Source of the DNA: Talpa occidentalis
Lineage: Eukaryota > Chordata > Mammalia > Eulipotyphla > Talpidae
Direction: 5' to 3'
Length of the DNA: 64,000 nucleotides
Assembly (NCBI RefSeq): GCF_014898055.3
Contig: NW_023601433.1
Coordinates: forward strand, 89,537,106 to 89,601,105
The stretch's first letter is position 1; each line of letters begins with the position of its first letter. The position numbers were made by a program, and so were the translations under genes. The notes beneath the pieces were generated by a model. That model ran no database searches and was not told the DNA's origin. It saw only the letters and a program-made list of their open reading frames with translations. Below are positions 12,691 through 25,130 of this stretch, one piece after another.

Positions 12691-15086
12691 TCCCTTAGAG
12701 GAAGCTTCGGGAATGGGGAGAAATCTCTGAAAACCTCGTCTCTGCTGCGGTTTCTTTCTGGGCTTGCTCTTCGGGAAGCAAACGCTTTCTGTGCTGGCAA
12801 AGGCAGGGAGCCCCCCCTAGGGGCAAAGGGGAGGGTGAGCCGCCTCCTGGGGTGCTGGGGGAGGAAGGGGCTCCGCGGTGTCTCTGGTGAGGACCAGGCA
12901 TGGTGACGAGAAACTAGCTCTGCCGTGGGCGCAGCCACTGCCAGGGGCGGGGGATCCCCCAGCCTGCCTCGGCCTAAGGGCCATCTGGCCTCTGGACACT
13001 CACCAGGGACGAGCCGGGTCCCCTCGACAACCCTGCAGCCCAGGGTCGCCCCAACGCCTCGCCTTGCCTGCACCGGAGGCCAGTTGCCCGTCTCAGCTGG
13101 CTGTGCTGGGCAGTGGCTGGCGTGGGGAGGCTCGTGTGAGCTCAAGCATTCATTGGGCACCAGCTCCGCACCCCCCTTTCCATGGGAATATATTCCCGGG
13201 GCGCACAGCCCTCCGTTCCCATGTGGCCACCTTTCTCTGAAATCCCTCCACGCGGGGAAGCTCTTTATCGAGCCGGTTCATTGACGACGACCACGCTCTG
13301 CTTGGGGTGTGTGGAGTAACGCGGGGAAAACAGGAGGCCGCGGGCGGGCCCAGGGCTTGTGCTGAGAGGCCAGCAGGCTCCCGGTCAGCGCCCGGAGCCA
13401 TCTCCAGCAGGGGTGCAAGCGGGGCGGCCTGGGGGTCCAGCCAGGGAGGGCGTCCCGCGGGGAGCAGTGCCCGCACCTGCCTTCCTTTGTGTATCCCAAC
13501 TCCTTTTCATATCATAACGTCCTCTTTCCCCCAAACCTGCGATGCTTGGTTGCTGGCTCCCGGAAGCCACCAGTGGCTGGCGTGTGGGTGATGGAAGGGA
13601 AGGCTTGGCGCCGGGACCACCTTCCCAGATGCCCCCGCTGTGCCTAGAGGAAGCTCCTGCATGCCCGTCCCTACACGTGCAACACCGGACGCGCCGGCTT
13701 CCCCTCCCTGGCTGCGGCCTTCCCCTCTCTGCCCCAGAAGGGCTGTCCCGGTGCCTACTCCACCCCCTGCCTCGACTGCTGGTCACCTGTGGTCTAGAAG
13801 GCTTTTCTGGCTCTTGCCAGCGTGGGTCGGCCGCCAGCGCAGAGCTCTCTGGCATCCGTCCGACGTCCAACAGATGGAGACGAACCTGTTAAGCCGCAGC
13901 GCCCACTGAGCGCAGAGGGGATAAGGCGAGGTGCCGGGGCTTTCTCCGGAGGTCTCCCCCAAGCAGGATTCAAAGTCCAGGGTGTGCTGCCAGGTGCCCA
14001 GAGGGAGCCCGTCCTCCCCCGGCCGCCTGCAGCCACAGCACACCCTCTGCATGCCTGCCGCTGCGTCCCCCTCCGGCGGGGGCGGTCTGCGGCCTGGCAC
14101 TCTGTCGGCTGACCCATCTGTGGCCGCCCCACATTCCAACAGTGCCCGCTGGCCCTTTGCTGGCAGAGATCTGCTCCCACATCCCCCCACTCAGCTGGCG
14201 CGGGGGAGTGGCTGTGCCTCTCAAATACCACGTGTGCACGGGTGTTTGGGCCCCAGCAGTTTAGTGGCGATGAGGTGAGACGGTGTGTGGACCGGCCAGG
14301 CTGGCCCCGGCTGGGAAATGCCCGTGTCCACTCTGCAGGGCAGCCCTGACCTCCGCCCACATGCTCTGCCTGGCCGCTCTCAGCAGGGGCTGGAAGCGCC
14401 TGCCAGAAGCCAGGCATGAGTTAAGCACCTGGCAGCTGGTATCTGTTGGGGGTGAGGGTGAGAAGTCAACCCAGAGCAAATTAGGGGGAGCCCGCAAGCC
14501 CACCCTCACTTCCAAAAGCCATTGCTGTCCAGGCAGCATCCCAGCGGCCTTCAGGTTCCAGGGTGTGTTCAAAAGCTCCCGGGAGCCCCAGCGCTCGTGG
14601 TTATGGTTTATTACAAGGAGGCGCCATCACCACCGGCCAAAGGCAGAGTCCTCGCCGCACCCAAAGAGAGCTTCCATTGTGCTCCTGGGGAGCACCCCCT
14701 TCCTGGCCCCCATGTGACAGTGCTGCCAGCCGGGGGTGTTCCTGGGCCTGGGGACTGCATCTTCACCGGCTCTAACCTAAAGCCTGGTGCCCGCCCACGT
14801 GGCTGCACTCAGGGCCCCAGCCCCCAGGGCCGGCGAAGCTGTGTGTCCACCATGCACGGTGCCAGGCTCAAAGGGGAGTCCCTCTAAGCTGACTGCTGTC
14901 CTCAGACCCAGGGACACCCCAGGCTGGGCTGGCGTTATCCCGGGCAGGAAGGGTTACATCCCTGAAAGCTGATTTGCACCCGCCTCCTCCCCAGCCTCAC
15001 CCACCCTGGGCTTCAGGGGAAAGTGGGTACTGCCCAGTCCCTTGCCTTCCCTGCCCCCATGCCGTGGTGTTAAATTCATGACTCTA

Positions 15087-15363
15087 GGGCTTCCCTGGCG
15101 GCGCAAGGGGTTAAGCACAGCACTGTGAAGCTGTCCGCAGCCTCTGCAGCACGAATTCGATCCCTGGCCGGCCAGGGAGCTGCCCACAGGGCGCAGCAGA
15201 CCTCTCCTGTCTCCCCGCTGCTCCCCCAGCAGTGGATTTCAGTGGCTCTGCCTGTTCTGCTCCCCACTCTGTCTCTGGGGAGTCCTCTCACCCCCGCCCT
15301 CCCCCGCTCCTCTGGCCTGTACCCCAGTTCTTGTATGCATAAATAAATAAATCTTTAAAAAAA
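15087..15363 (+). mobile_element. Second copy of the same tRNA-derived SINE
   Basis: It starts GGGCTTCCCTGGCGGCGCAA and shares the central segment CTGTGAAGCTGTCCGCAGCC and the GCAGACCTCTCCTGTCTCCC block with the copy at 8361. It ends in an AAATAAATAAATCTT tail. The direct repeat TAAATTCATGACTCTA flanks it at 15071-15086 and 15364-15379. The pol III boxes are more damaged than in the first copy (B box reads AATTCGATCCC), so this copy is probably transcriptionally dead. Confidence 0.85.
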
Positions 15364-17334
15364 TAAATTCATGACTCTACTTTTAAAAAAGAAAATACGG
15401 CACTAGAAACCATCCAATGTGAGTCGACAAAGACAAGCCCTAAAATTAATGACTAATGTTTTTTACAGTCACTCCAGCAGTTGCTTTCTGCAGACCCCAC
15501 TGTCGGTGTCTACGCTCGTCTGGAGACAAGCCCTATAAACTGCAGTCGGGATGTGAGACACGTGTGCACCCCCACCAGCGGGTGTCTACTCCCTAGAACT
15601 CATCCGGGGGACCCAAGAGGCTTTTTGGACTCCTCAGGTCTCTCTTTTTGGAAAATCAGAAGCCAGGAGCATGTGATTTTTTAGGCTGCCCGTTCAAGTT
15701 CGTTGGACAGGCACATACGTTGAACGTGGTGGCCAAGCCTCGCGCGACCCTGATTCTGCTGCGTCCCCCTCTGAGTGGACTTGGTCTTCGGTGGGGAAAT
15801 GGCACGTTAGTGATTAGATGTGCGGTGAGCAGGAAGTCGGAGGAGCCAGGAGGGAGCATCTTGCAGAGGGGACAGGGAGGCAAGTGGGGGTGCTCATGTC
15901 AGGTCTTTGCAGAGACCTGCTTGCAGGGAGGAGAGCCGGTGCCCACGGAAACACTTCCAGGCGGAGGGCGCACCTCGACGTCCTGCAGTGGGAGGTGCTG
16001 GGGGCGGGGTGCGCAGGGAACAGCCCCTCCTCGCGAAGTCCCCCCCACGGGCAGGGGCCAGGGACGGCTGACAGAGCGACAGTCACGATGCCAACCCAAC
16101 ACATTCCAGAGAGACAGCGCGATTCCTCCTTCTCCCTCCGCGTGGGAGCGAGTGCACCTTCCACCCGGCCGCCCCGCCTTCCGGAAGGGGCCGCGCTGTG
16201 CTCCCACATCTGCCCCGCGGTCAGGGGCACGCATTAGTCCCGCCCGCCAGGAGGGCGGCAGCCAGCTGCTCAGGTGCGTCCACGCCCCCAGGTATAAGGG
16301 CCTCGCACCCCTGCAGGGACGGACGGGGAGGCAGGGGCTGGCGAGATCGCTGGTCCCCAGACGCCAGGCTTTGCTGTCACCGGACACACACGTTATTTTT
16401 GTGGAAGGGGGACGTGAAATGGTTTATTTACAAAGGCAGCTGGAGGAGGAAAAAGAGGCGGAAGGAGAAAGAAACTGCTGCCCACACACAGTCAAATCCC
16501 ATCCGTCCCGCTGACGAGTGGAGCAGGCGCCAGCCCGGCCAGGAGCGAGGAGACCCAGCAGACGCTGCACACGAGGCCTGGCCCGGGCGACGGCTGCAGC
16601 CCGAGGTCTGGGGCACCCAAGGCTCAGCTTCCTCCTGCGGCCAGGAGAGGAGGTGATGGAGAGAAGGTGACCCGAGAGGACGGGTCTGTGGTGTTCCTTG
16701 ACCTGGGGAGCCCAAGGCAGCGTCCCTCTCCTGGCGCTTCGAGGCTCAGCGCTTCCCAGGCAACTGACGGGCCCGTCAGAAACGCCCCGGCCGCCGGGAA
16801 GCGGCTGAGGAGCAGCTTCTCTCTCCCGCGAAGAAAACGGCTCTGAGCTCTTGGTGCCAGAAAGGGCAGAGCATCCCTTTGAGGGACCCCCTCATGCCCA
16901 GGCCACCCCTCGTGCCCAGCCCTGCTTGTTCAGAGGGCGTGAGAGCGGTGATCGCGGGATCACTGTCCCCGCCGAGCAAGCCCGCTGCGGTGGGCCAGCC
17001 CCTTCCTGCCCTGGTCCATGCTCCTGGCCACCTGCCTGGAGGAGACGGTGGTGCGGGGACGGGGCACTGGAGAGAAGAAACTCAGCCAAACGCGAGGCCC
17101 TGCGCTTCCTCCCTCACGCTGCATCTCATCGTGAGTCTCGGGCGTCCGCAAGAAGCGGGGCTGGGATCGGCTCGGTCCTCGGGATCTGACCCAGATGCGG
17201 GCACTACCCCCGCAGGGCCAGCGCTCCGGCTGCGAGCATGAAGAGTGTTGCTGACCCCGAGTCGGGGCCTTCCCGGGCCCCTGAGGTGGACACTGGGCAT
17301 CGTGGCAATGGAGGCCTCGTCCTCCCTGGCAGAC

Positions 17335-17465
17335 GGCTCTCGCCCGTCCAGCAAATGCTTATTGAGCAGTGCCGGGCCCTGGGGACATGACAGAGAACAC
17401 GGCAGATGAGCTGCCTGCCCCCCATTCTGGTGAGGGACTCAGACAACAAACAAATTATGTGAATG
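17335..17465 (+). mobile_element. Ancient interspersed repeat remnant (L2/MIR-age)
   Basis: CAGCAAATGCTTATTGAGCA, then GTGCCGGGCCCTGGGGACAT and ACAACAAACAAATTATG follow a widespread ancient mammalian repeat (AAATATTTATTGAGCA...GGCACTGTGCTAGG...CAGACAATAAACAA). The family assignment is not certain. Confidence 0.5.
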
Positions 17466-18104
17466 AAATATGTCAGTAGCGGGACCGACTGTCGGCTGAT
17501 CCTGAGTCCCAGCAGAATAAAACAGAAGATAATGACTTAATTGAGTGTCTCCACTGCCAAGACAGAGTTCAGCCCTGATGCACACAGCGACGTGAGCCTT
17601 GCCGTGTACGTCACTTGTTCCCTGGCGTGTGGGCCAAGTTCTTGGTTAACATCGGGTAAACTTAGCTGGACTTTGTTGGCTGGACAGCAGCCAATACTGA
17701 CCACTTTCTCTTTACATGCTGGCGGCAGAAATGTGATGCATTTCTGGTCCCTTCTGGCAAATGCAAGGGGGGAGAAGCATGAATAGAAAGCACTCTCAGC
17801 ACTGCCATTCGCCCATCTCTCCTGCGTTTGCACCTGGCACGGTAGGAGATGCTGTCCGGAGCTGTGGCAGCCTTTTTGTGAGCATGAGTCTTCAAGCCAG
17901 TGCAAAGGTCATTGAGGCTGTGCAGACAGGAGACTGAACACACTAAGTCTTTGAAACACTAAGTAACAGAATTAACAGTGTGATCGCCTCCCCAGCTCTA
18001 GTCATCTTTTATTAGCAGCTGAAAATACCTTTAATTGATAAACTTTTGAAACAACACAGCCCAGGAAGACACTAAGATAATCACAAAAAGACTAGCTAGA
18101 AACG

Positions 18105-18480
18105 GCCATGGCAGCTTTATTCATAATAGCCAGCTCCAAAAATAACTCTGGTGTCCATCAACGGAACGAAGAAACAGGCTCCTCCGCCGGTACATGGGGC
18201 AGCTGGGCGGGAGCTGCGGGCGCGGCGCTCGAGCACAGCACACGGAGGTGGAGCCTCCGCAGAGGACCGTCTCCTGCTGACACCATGCAGGGCGCGTCCC
18301 GTAACGGGCAGCCCAGTCCCTGGGGGATCAGTGGGACGCGTGTCTCTAGGTGTGCCGTGGAGAGCGGCTGGAAAGGGCATGAGGGGACTTTCCGGGGTGA
18401 TGTTCATGTTCAGCGCCTTGAAAGAGGGCTGGGGGCTCGCAGTATTCCTGCTGTGGTCACGGGTTTCACTGCATGTAAAT
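18105..18480 (+). mobile_element. L1 3' UTR remnant
   Basis: GCAGCTTTATTCATAATAGC, then CAAAAATAACTCTGGTGTCC and ATCAACGGAACGAAGAAACA match the L1 3' UTR block about blinking AGCAGCATTATTCACAATAG-type sequence. The stretch near 18395-18480 (GTGATGTTCATGTTCAGC...TGGTCACGGGTTTCACTGCA) resembles the terminal 3' UTR. Only these two ends are clear. Confidence 0.6.
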
Positions 18481-19119
18481 TGCAGCTCCGGTGAAAAGGC
18501 AGAACCTTACAAACGAAAGGAAGGCGCTCAAGTTCCTGGTCTGCCCGCAGTGTTAGGGTGACTTGGGCTGCAAGGCTCTGGGATGCACTGGAAAGCAGAG
18601 TGTTGGGTGGAGAGAAAGGGGTGCTGGCTGATGAGGGGCTAAGTGTCCGGGGGAGACGGGGTGCGAGCCTAACTTCTCAGCGTGCGGAGCTTCTCGCCAC
18701 GCTGGCAGGCAAGGGCGGCAGACCTTGCTCCTGGTGACGGGTCACCCGGCAACCGTGGCACCGCCCCGTGGTGAGGGTGTTCATGGACGTGAGCTCCGGG
18801 CCTCCAGTGCGCGTGAGGCCGGGGTGGAGTTGGACTCCATGGGACTGAATTTATGCCCATGAACTCGCGTACCGCCAGGGAGGAGTGTCTCCGACAGGCA
18901 GGGAAGGAGCTGCATCGGACACCAAAGGCGCTGAGCCTCAAAGAGCAGAATAAGCCTGTGAGCCAGGGAGGAGCGTTGAAATCAGGGACCCGACGTCCTC
19001 GCCCTGGGGGGCGCGTGGCTAAGCTCCAGCCCTTTCTCTTTTATTAGAGTTGACATCTCATGGGGCACAGACAAATGTGCTCTGAAGGTTTGAAGGCTTC
19101 GCCGCCCTTTCTGGGCCCT

Positions 19120-19215
19120 GGGTGGATGAGGCTTGTATTTTCTGGGCCACCGACCGATTTATTTGTGCATAAATGAAATAATGTGATGACAATTAATGAG
19201 ATTGGAATGGAAAGC
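19120..19215. promoter_or_regulatory. AT-rich candidate conserved element
   Basis: GATTTATTTGTGCATAAATG and TGATGACAATTAATGAGATT include a TGACA next to an ATTAAT core (a TALE/homeodomain-like pairing) and a TGCATAAAT octamer-like site. Confidence 0.3.
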
Positions 19216-19984
19216 ACCGGGGCTCCGATGTGGTCCAGCGTTGTTTGGCAGTTAACCCACGGGTGTGATCAGCAGCCCCGTAGCCAGGAGAGAGCGCGCG
19301 GAGGGCGGGCGGGTCCACACGGCGCTTCTCAGCACGAGTGCGTCCGGGTCCCGCACGACGGCTAGAGCGGGCCTGAGGACACCCCAAGATGTGACCCCGG
19401 CGCTGCCGCGTGCGCGTCTGCCGCTGCATCCTGACCGGGAGATGCCAGGGCCTGGCAAAGCGTCTTTGTTTTATTTTCGCTCCCGGCGAGCCTCAGCTGC
19501 CCCGCCTGCTTCCCTTCACGCTGGCCTCCCGCGGGGCCGCTGCCCTCCGGTGCCCGCGCCCGCGCCCGCGCCTGCGTGGACGTGAGCTCTCCTTACCTTG
19601 AGGGCGGAAGCCGGGCCTCCTGTTAGTTCTGCTCCCATGTCCCTGATCCCCGGGAGGCCAGGCTCCGGTTTCTCCTCTCCCCCTGCTTCCTCCCGAGAGG
19701 CTCCAACCCACGGTGCTGCCCGGCCCTCTAGTGCGTTGCCCGTGGGTGGAGCTGAGATAACGGATGCCCGCTGTGCCCCGTGAACGCGCCGGCCCAGCCC
19801 CCTGTCTGGTCCGGCCGCCGTACAGAGCCGCCCTGTCCCGTCACTGCAGGCTGCCGGCCACCCTCCCCCAGGCCCCCACACCCATGAGCCCTCTTTGAAT
19901 CTAGTTTGAAGCTGAACTTGAGTCCTGCCTGGAGGCAAGGGCTGTTCAGACGTGCCCACGGCCCCCTCAGCTGCCCCGTCGGCC

Positions 19985-20100
19985 TCTCTACGGAGCGATG
20001 CTGTCAGGGCCCATTTTGCAGGTGAGGACGCTGAGGCCGAGAATTAACTCAATGTGTCCAGGGTCCCACAGTGCCGAGCCCCGATGCGAACCCGGGCGCG
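19985..20100 (-). mobile_element. MIR remnant, reverse orientation
   Basis: CCCATTTTGCAGGTGAGGAC, then GCTGAGGCCGAGAATTAACT and GTCCAGGGTCCCACAGTGCC, ending near GCGAACCCGGG, is the reverse complement of the MIR core and its tRNA-like B-box end. Confidence 0.65.
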
Positions 20101-21689
20101 CAGCCTCGGGCTCAGCCCTGGCGCAGAGCTCCTCCCCTCACCTCAAAGGAAGCGTGTCCTGGGCGAGAGCCCCCCGCGTGTCCCTGTCGTCGTCATCTTC
20201 GCGTGAGACACGATTCTCCACCCATAGGCCTGGCGCCGGGGCCGACCCCCCAAGGAGGCTGCTTTGCAGGCGAACCCCTGTATTCGCGCGGAGGGCTTGG
20301 AGGTGAGAGACACCAGAGAGAGAGACGCCCGCCTCCCGGGGCGCCGCGTGAGCACTGGGCCGCGAGCCTCGCCAGTGCACCACTGGGCCCGTGACCCCCT
20401 CGAGTCGGGTGAGGGGGGCTCGCCCCACAGACTTGGAACCCGAGGTTCAGAGCTCAGGCCACTCACCCGAGGTCTCTCGGCCAACGCAGAGCCAGAGGCA
20501 GAGCGAAATCCCTGTCCGCCCACGCCCGAGACAGGGGTTTGCAAGTGTGACTGCCCCTGCCCGAACCCCCCAGGGGACGGTTGTCCATCTGTGTCCCGTG
20601 CCTGTGACGGTGCCAAGTGCCCAAGTCCTCGGGGGGGGCCCTAGTGCATGTGCGTGAGACTGTGTTTCTAGAACCAGCCAGGATGCGCTGGCCTGGCCCA
20701 GGGTCGCCGGTGGGGAGCAGGGGCTCCACGCCCTCTCCCTACCTCCCTGCGGAGGGTCGCGCCCCCCAGGGTTGTTTCCCCAAACCCTTGTCACACCTGC
20801 CACCGTGGTGAGCCGCGCTCAGAGGGGCGGGGGCAGGGAGGGTGCTGCTGTAGCAAGCCGGGGTCCACCCCCGTCACAGACCAGACCCCACATGCCTTCG
20901 CAGCGAGACTGGGGTGGCCCCAGGCGGCTCCCCACCACAGTGTCTCTCCCCGCCCTGCACGTGTTCTGTGAGAGCCTCTCATTAATGTTGCTTGACTGTG
21001 ACATTGATTTTCAGATCCGAGGGGTTGCGGTGGTGGCACCCCAGCCCAGCCCAGCCCGTCTCCCCTCAGCCCCGTGAATGCCTCTCTGGCCGTGGGGTTC
21101 CCTCCTGCTCCTCGCTGGCACATCCAGTGCCAAGTTGTTCAGAACCGCCATGTCCTCACCCACTGTCCAGCCCAGCGGCTCTCAGACGCCTGCTGTGGCC
21201 CTTCCTGCCCCCAGAGAGGACTGCGAACCCCAAAAAGCAGTCACTTATGTGGGTTATGTACATCCACGTTGACAGTACCAAAAATTAAACCTGAGAGCTT
21301 TTTTAAATGAAGGAGATAATACCTAGAAGTGATCGTTCACTGTAAATAGCAAATATAAGCTCATCACATGTAAATAACATATTTTTATGAAAATAACTTT
21401 CATGATAAAAGCACATATGGGAGTCGTTGCACATTTTTGCACACCTGGTGCACTGGAGGCTCCGCGCTGCCAGCGGGGACCCGGGGCGGCGGCCGAGGTG
21501 CGCTGAGAACACGGGCCGCGAGAGAGGAGCAGGGCTGGCCTCTGGCACTCTGGTGGGCGGGGGGTTTCGGGGCCCTTGGACCACCTGCTGGGAACCACCC
21601 TACAGATGGTGGCGCCCCACACATCGCACACACCCCCATTTCATCCATCTGTCCCCCAGACACTTGTTTGTTCAACACAGAGACAGTGA

Positions 21690-21870
21690 CAGTCCCCGCA
21701 GCTCAGGGACAGCTGCTCACCTCCTGCCGAATGGGACGCCGGGTCTGCCTGGGAAAATACGGCTGTGAGCAGAGCAGTCAAGGTGCCCGTCCTCATGGCG
21801 CTCGTGGTCGATTGGGAAGAAAGACTATTTAAAAGCCCTAAATAAAATCCCCCCCGTTAGTAAGCAGTGG
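21690..21870 (+). mobile_element. Ancient interspersed repeat remnant
   Basis: GGAAAATACGGCTGTGAGCA followed by GAGCAGTCAAGGTGCCCGTC, CTCATGGCGCTCGTGGTCGA and TTGGGAAGAAAGACTATTTA resembles the GGGATACAGCAGTGAACAA...CCCTGCCCTCATGGAGCTTA motif of an old mammalian repeat, the same type as at 17335. Confidence 0.45.
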
Positions 21871-22309
21871 TAAGAGCAACTAGAATACTGATCCAGAAAA
21901 GTCAATCACACAAAAAGACCTGCATGAGAAGCACTCCTGGAAGAGGGCGGGTCCATGCAAAGGTCCTGGGGTTGGGTGCACGTGCCAGCGGCTCAGAAAA
22001 TCAAAGGAATCCTCACTCTGTGCTTTGCCCCATTTATGTGGTGATGGTTTCTCCCAATTTATTGTGCAAACAGAATAGTCAGAACCATTCCTAAGGTTTT
22101 AGAAGTCCACCCTTCTCAAAGGTTTGATTTATTTCATGTCTGTCCAAAAGGACTGCTGAAATGAGCTTCTAGGTAAGGTGGGTCACGTTTCTACCTGAGG
22201 GTATTCTGTTAACCTCACGGCCATTGATGTCCGTGGTGTTACTGGTACTGAATAGGGCACTCTGGGTTGCCTGCACCAGAACCCCAACTCCAATTATTCA
22301 AGCAAAAGG

Positions 22310-22745
22310 AAACTGAATGATCCATCCAGTCTGCCTCTGGGTATAAACACAAAGGAATTGAAGGCAGGGGCTCAAATAAATATTGGTACAACAAGGTTCA
22401 TAGCAGCATTACGCACAGTGGCCAAAAAGTAAAAGAAACCCACACTTCCTGCAATGAGTGAATAAACTAAATGTATACCTGGGCAGTGGACTATTATACA
22501 GCCTTCAAAAGGAAGGGCCTTCTGACTGATGCTACAACACAGATCACCATGAGGACGTAATTCTGAATTAAATCATCCCATCACAAAAGGACAAACACTG
22601 TAGGATTCCACTTACATGAGGAGCCGAGAGGAATCAAATTCCGAGACAGGACACAGAACACTCATCTCCAGGCAGAGGGGCGTGGAGTCCGTGCGCAGCG
22701 GGGCCGGAGTTTCACATTGGCATATTTCTTTCAAGGAAGTTGACT
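22310..22745 (+). mobile_element. L1 3' UTR fragment
   Basis: The block runs CTGAATGATCCATCCAGTCT, GGGTATAAACACAAAGGAAT, TTCATAGCAGCATTACGCAC, GAATAAACTAAATGTATACC, CAGCCTTCAAAAGGAAGGGC and AGGATTCCACTTACATGAGG. This is the standard order of L1 3' UTR landmarks, + orientation, with moderate divergence. Confidence 0.8.
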
Positions 22746-23569
22746 CATCTTCCAGATGAAAAGCCCACAGGTGCTAATTAGACTCCAGCGGAGTTAGATG
22801 CACGAGTTTTCCTCTCTCTCCATTTCTCGGGAAATTTCCACAAGGAAGACCAGATGCCCCCAGCAGCTTCAGGCTCCAGCCTCCCAGCTAGTGTCCTTTG
22901 GAAAGGACACGCTTCCTGTGAGGAGCTGACCCGCCGGCCTCCTCCCTGGCCCAGCTGCTTTGAGTTAGGGCGGTGATGAGCCCAGAACCACGGAGCCCGC
23001 CTAACACGGTGGCACCAGCCCGCCGAGGCCCGTCCTGGGGCTTCCCTCGCCCCAGCAGTCCATGACGTCAAGTCCTCAGACCTGTCCCCTGTTAGGCACT
23101 CCCAGGGGTGGTCCCGATTTTGCGCAAGTGCCCCCGAGAGACAACACCCTGCAGCGCAGGAATCAGGAATGCGGTTCCTGGGCCCCGCTGCTCTGCCCGC
23201 TTCTGCTGCACGTGGCCCCCGGCCGGCCCGTGAAGGGAGCGGACCCGCAGTGAGCTTCCGTGAGCCCCGGAACCCGAGTGTGTGTCCTGAGAGCCATAGG
23301 GGCGCGGTGCAGGGGTCACATGCCGTGCCACCGACCTCGAAAGGCTCTAGTTCATCTCCGTGTGCGGGAACCACGGCAGCACGGCCCGGCCTGCTAGGAG
23401 CTCGTCGGCCAAGGTGCCGGGGCCACCTCCAGCAGCCGCTTGGCCGAGAGCGGCAGGGCTGCCCTGGCCCTCGCGTCCACCAGCACAGAAGAGCCGCCTG
23501 CCTTTGTGACCCGGGTCTTTCCTCTAAAAGGCCTGTTCAAGGCCAGACGGAAGTAAATGGCTGTTGCAG

Positions 23570-23690
23570 TGACCAGTAAATATGCGTCCTGGGCACTATT
23601 CTCGACCCTGGAAATACGCAGTGAGCAAAGGGACCGAGTCCTCATCTGACCAAGCTCACACTCAGAGAAGGGGGTGCCCTGTGGAGACCC
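23570..23690 (+). mobile_element. Ancient interspersed repeat remnant
   Basis: GTCCTGGGCACTATTCTCGA, CCCTGGAAATACGCAGTGAG and CAAAGGGACCGAGTCCTCAT follow the GGCACTGTGCTAGG...GGATACAGCAGTGAACAA pattern of the family noted at 17335 and 21690. Confidence 0.45.
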
Positions 23691-24369
23691 CCCGCCACAG
23701 CGCAGGCTTGGGTGACGCTCGCGGCAGGCGGAGCCTCGTGACCCACGCCAGACTGGGCACGCCGGGCTGGGTGGACAGACCCCCACGCGGCAAGGGTTGC
23801 GTTCACCCGCTGGAGCTCTTGAGGGCTCTAAGAGTCAGAGCTGAGGCTCCCCTTGACATCTGGACCCTTTCCAGAATGATCCATCCTGCCGCAGCCGCCT
23901 GCACTGTGTCCAGATAGCTTCTCACAGCGGCGTGTCTGTGGCCCCGTCCGTGCAGGCCTGATTTAGGACAGCAGTTTCCCCCGAAACTGTTCCATCCAGG
24001 ACTCCAGTGGGGGCTGACCCCCACCCCGACTCGCCACGCGGCACAATGAAAGCTGAGTCCTCCCCACGCAGTCCCAGCCCAGCCTACCCGCCAGCCCGTG
24101 GGGACTGGACCTGGCCCCGCGGCCACGCTGAGGAGCCAGCCGGGAGGAAACAGGCCCAGAGGGACACAGTAACGACGACACAGAGACGCCGCGATCGGCC
24201 CAGGTGCGGTGTTGTGGGGGGCAAATGGCCTCGTAGTTCAAAAACCATCAACTGCCCGCGTGAAAGAGGCGGGAGAACAGTGCCGGGGGGGCCCGGGGGC
24301 CGCGGCAGATCCCGTGCGGACACCGTGTGTGGATGTTGACGGGAGCAGGCCAAATCTGTAAAACAACAT

Positions 24370-24485
24370 CCTCGAGAGAACTAGGGGAATGTTTGCGTTA
24401 CGAAATTATTAATTTTGTTCCGTATGACAATGGCGAAGTGATTATGTTTTACGATCTTGAATTATTTATGAGTGAAATGGCATGA
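24370..24485. promoter_or_regulatory. AT-rich candidate conserved element
   Basis: ACGAAATTATTAATTTTGTT and GATTATGTTTTACGATCTTG form a short AT-rich island with TAAT cores in otherwise GC-rich intron. It is not part of a repeat that I recognise. Confidence 0.3.
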
Positions 24486-24924
24486 GGTCTGGCTTCAGTC
24501 TCAGCTCCTTTGGCGTAAACTGCAGAGGGCGTGTGAGCGGCCGGCCCTCCCGCCCGCGCTGGCAGAGAGAAGACAGCCCTTTGCCTGGGCGGGGGTGGGG
24601 GAGACGCCGCGGGCGCCCAAAGGAGCAGCAGCACCCCTGGGGAATCGCAGGATTCCTGAGCTGGGACCTCAACTAGGGATGAACTGCTGGTAAAGAAATG
24701 GCCATTAGCCCCCAAGAGCAAGGGCAGGCGGGAGGCGGCTAAGGTGGCAGCCGGAAGGGGGCAGTGAAGGGTCAGCCAAGCGGAGGCGGTTTCCAGTGGG
24801 GGCTGCAGGGTCCCCTAGGGACCGGGGAGAGGGGTGCCCGCACCGCGCAGGAGCCGCCTGCCACTGTGTCCGTCGGGAGGCTGGGAGCGCTCCACTCGGG
24901 AGGAGGGCTGGGCTCCAGCAGTCC

Positions 24925-25130
24925 ACATGCATGCGCATGCATGTCTGTGCACACGGATACACACTCCTGTACACTCGTGTGCAAACACAGACATACATGT
25001 GCACACGTGCACTAGCACTTCATGTAAGAAATTGAAGTGCCTGTGACAGGCAGGGGTGTCCGTGCTCACAGGCGTGCAGACCCACGTGCCTCACACACGC
25101 GCACCCGTGCGCATGCTTGCACACACGCTC
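24925..25130. repeat. Alternating purine-pyrimidine (CA/TG/CG) tract
   Basis: Sequences such as CATGCATGCGCATGCATGTC, TACATGTGCACACGTGCAC and ACACACGCGCACCCGTGCGC form a degenerate CA/TG-rich region with embedded CG steps. It probably derives from an old dinucleotide repeat. Such alternation favours left-handed Z-DNA. Confidence 0.65.
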
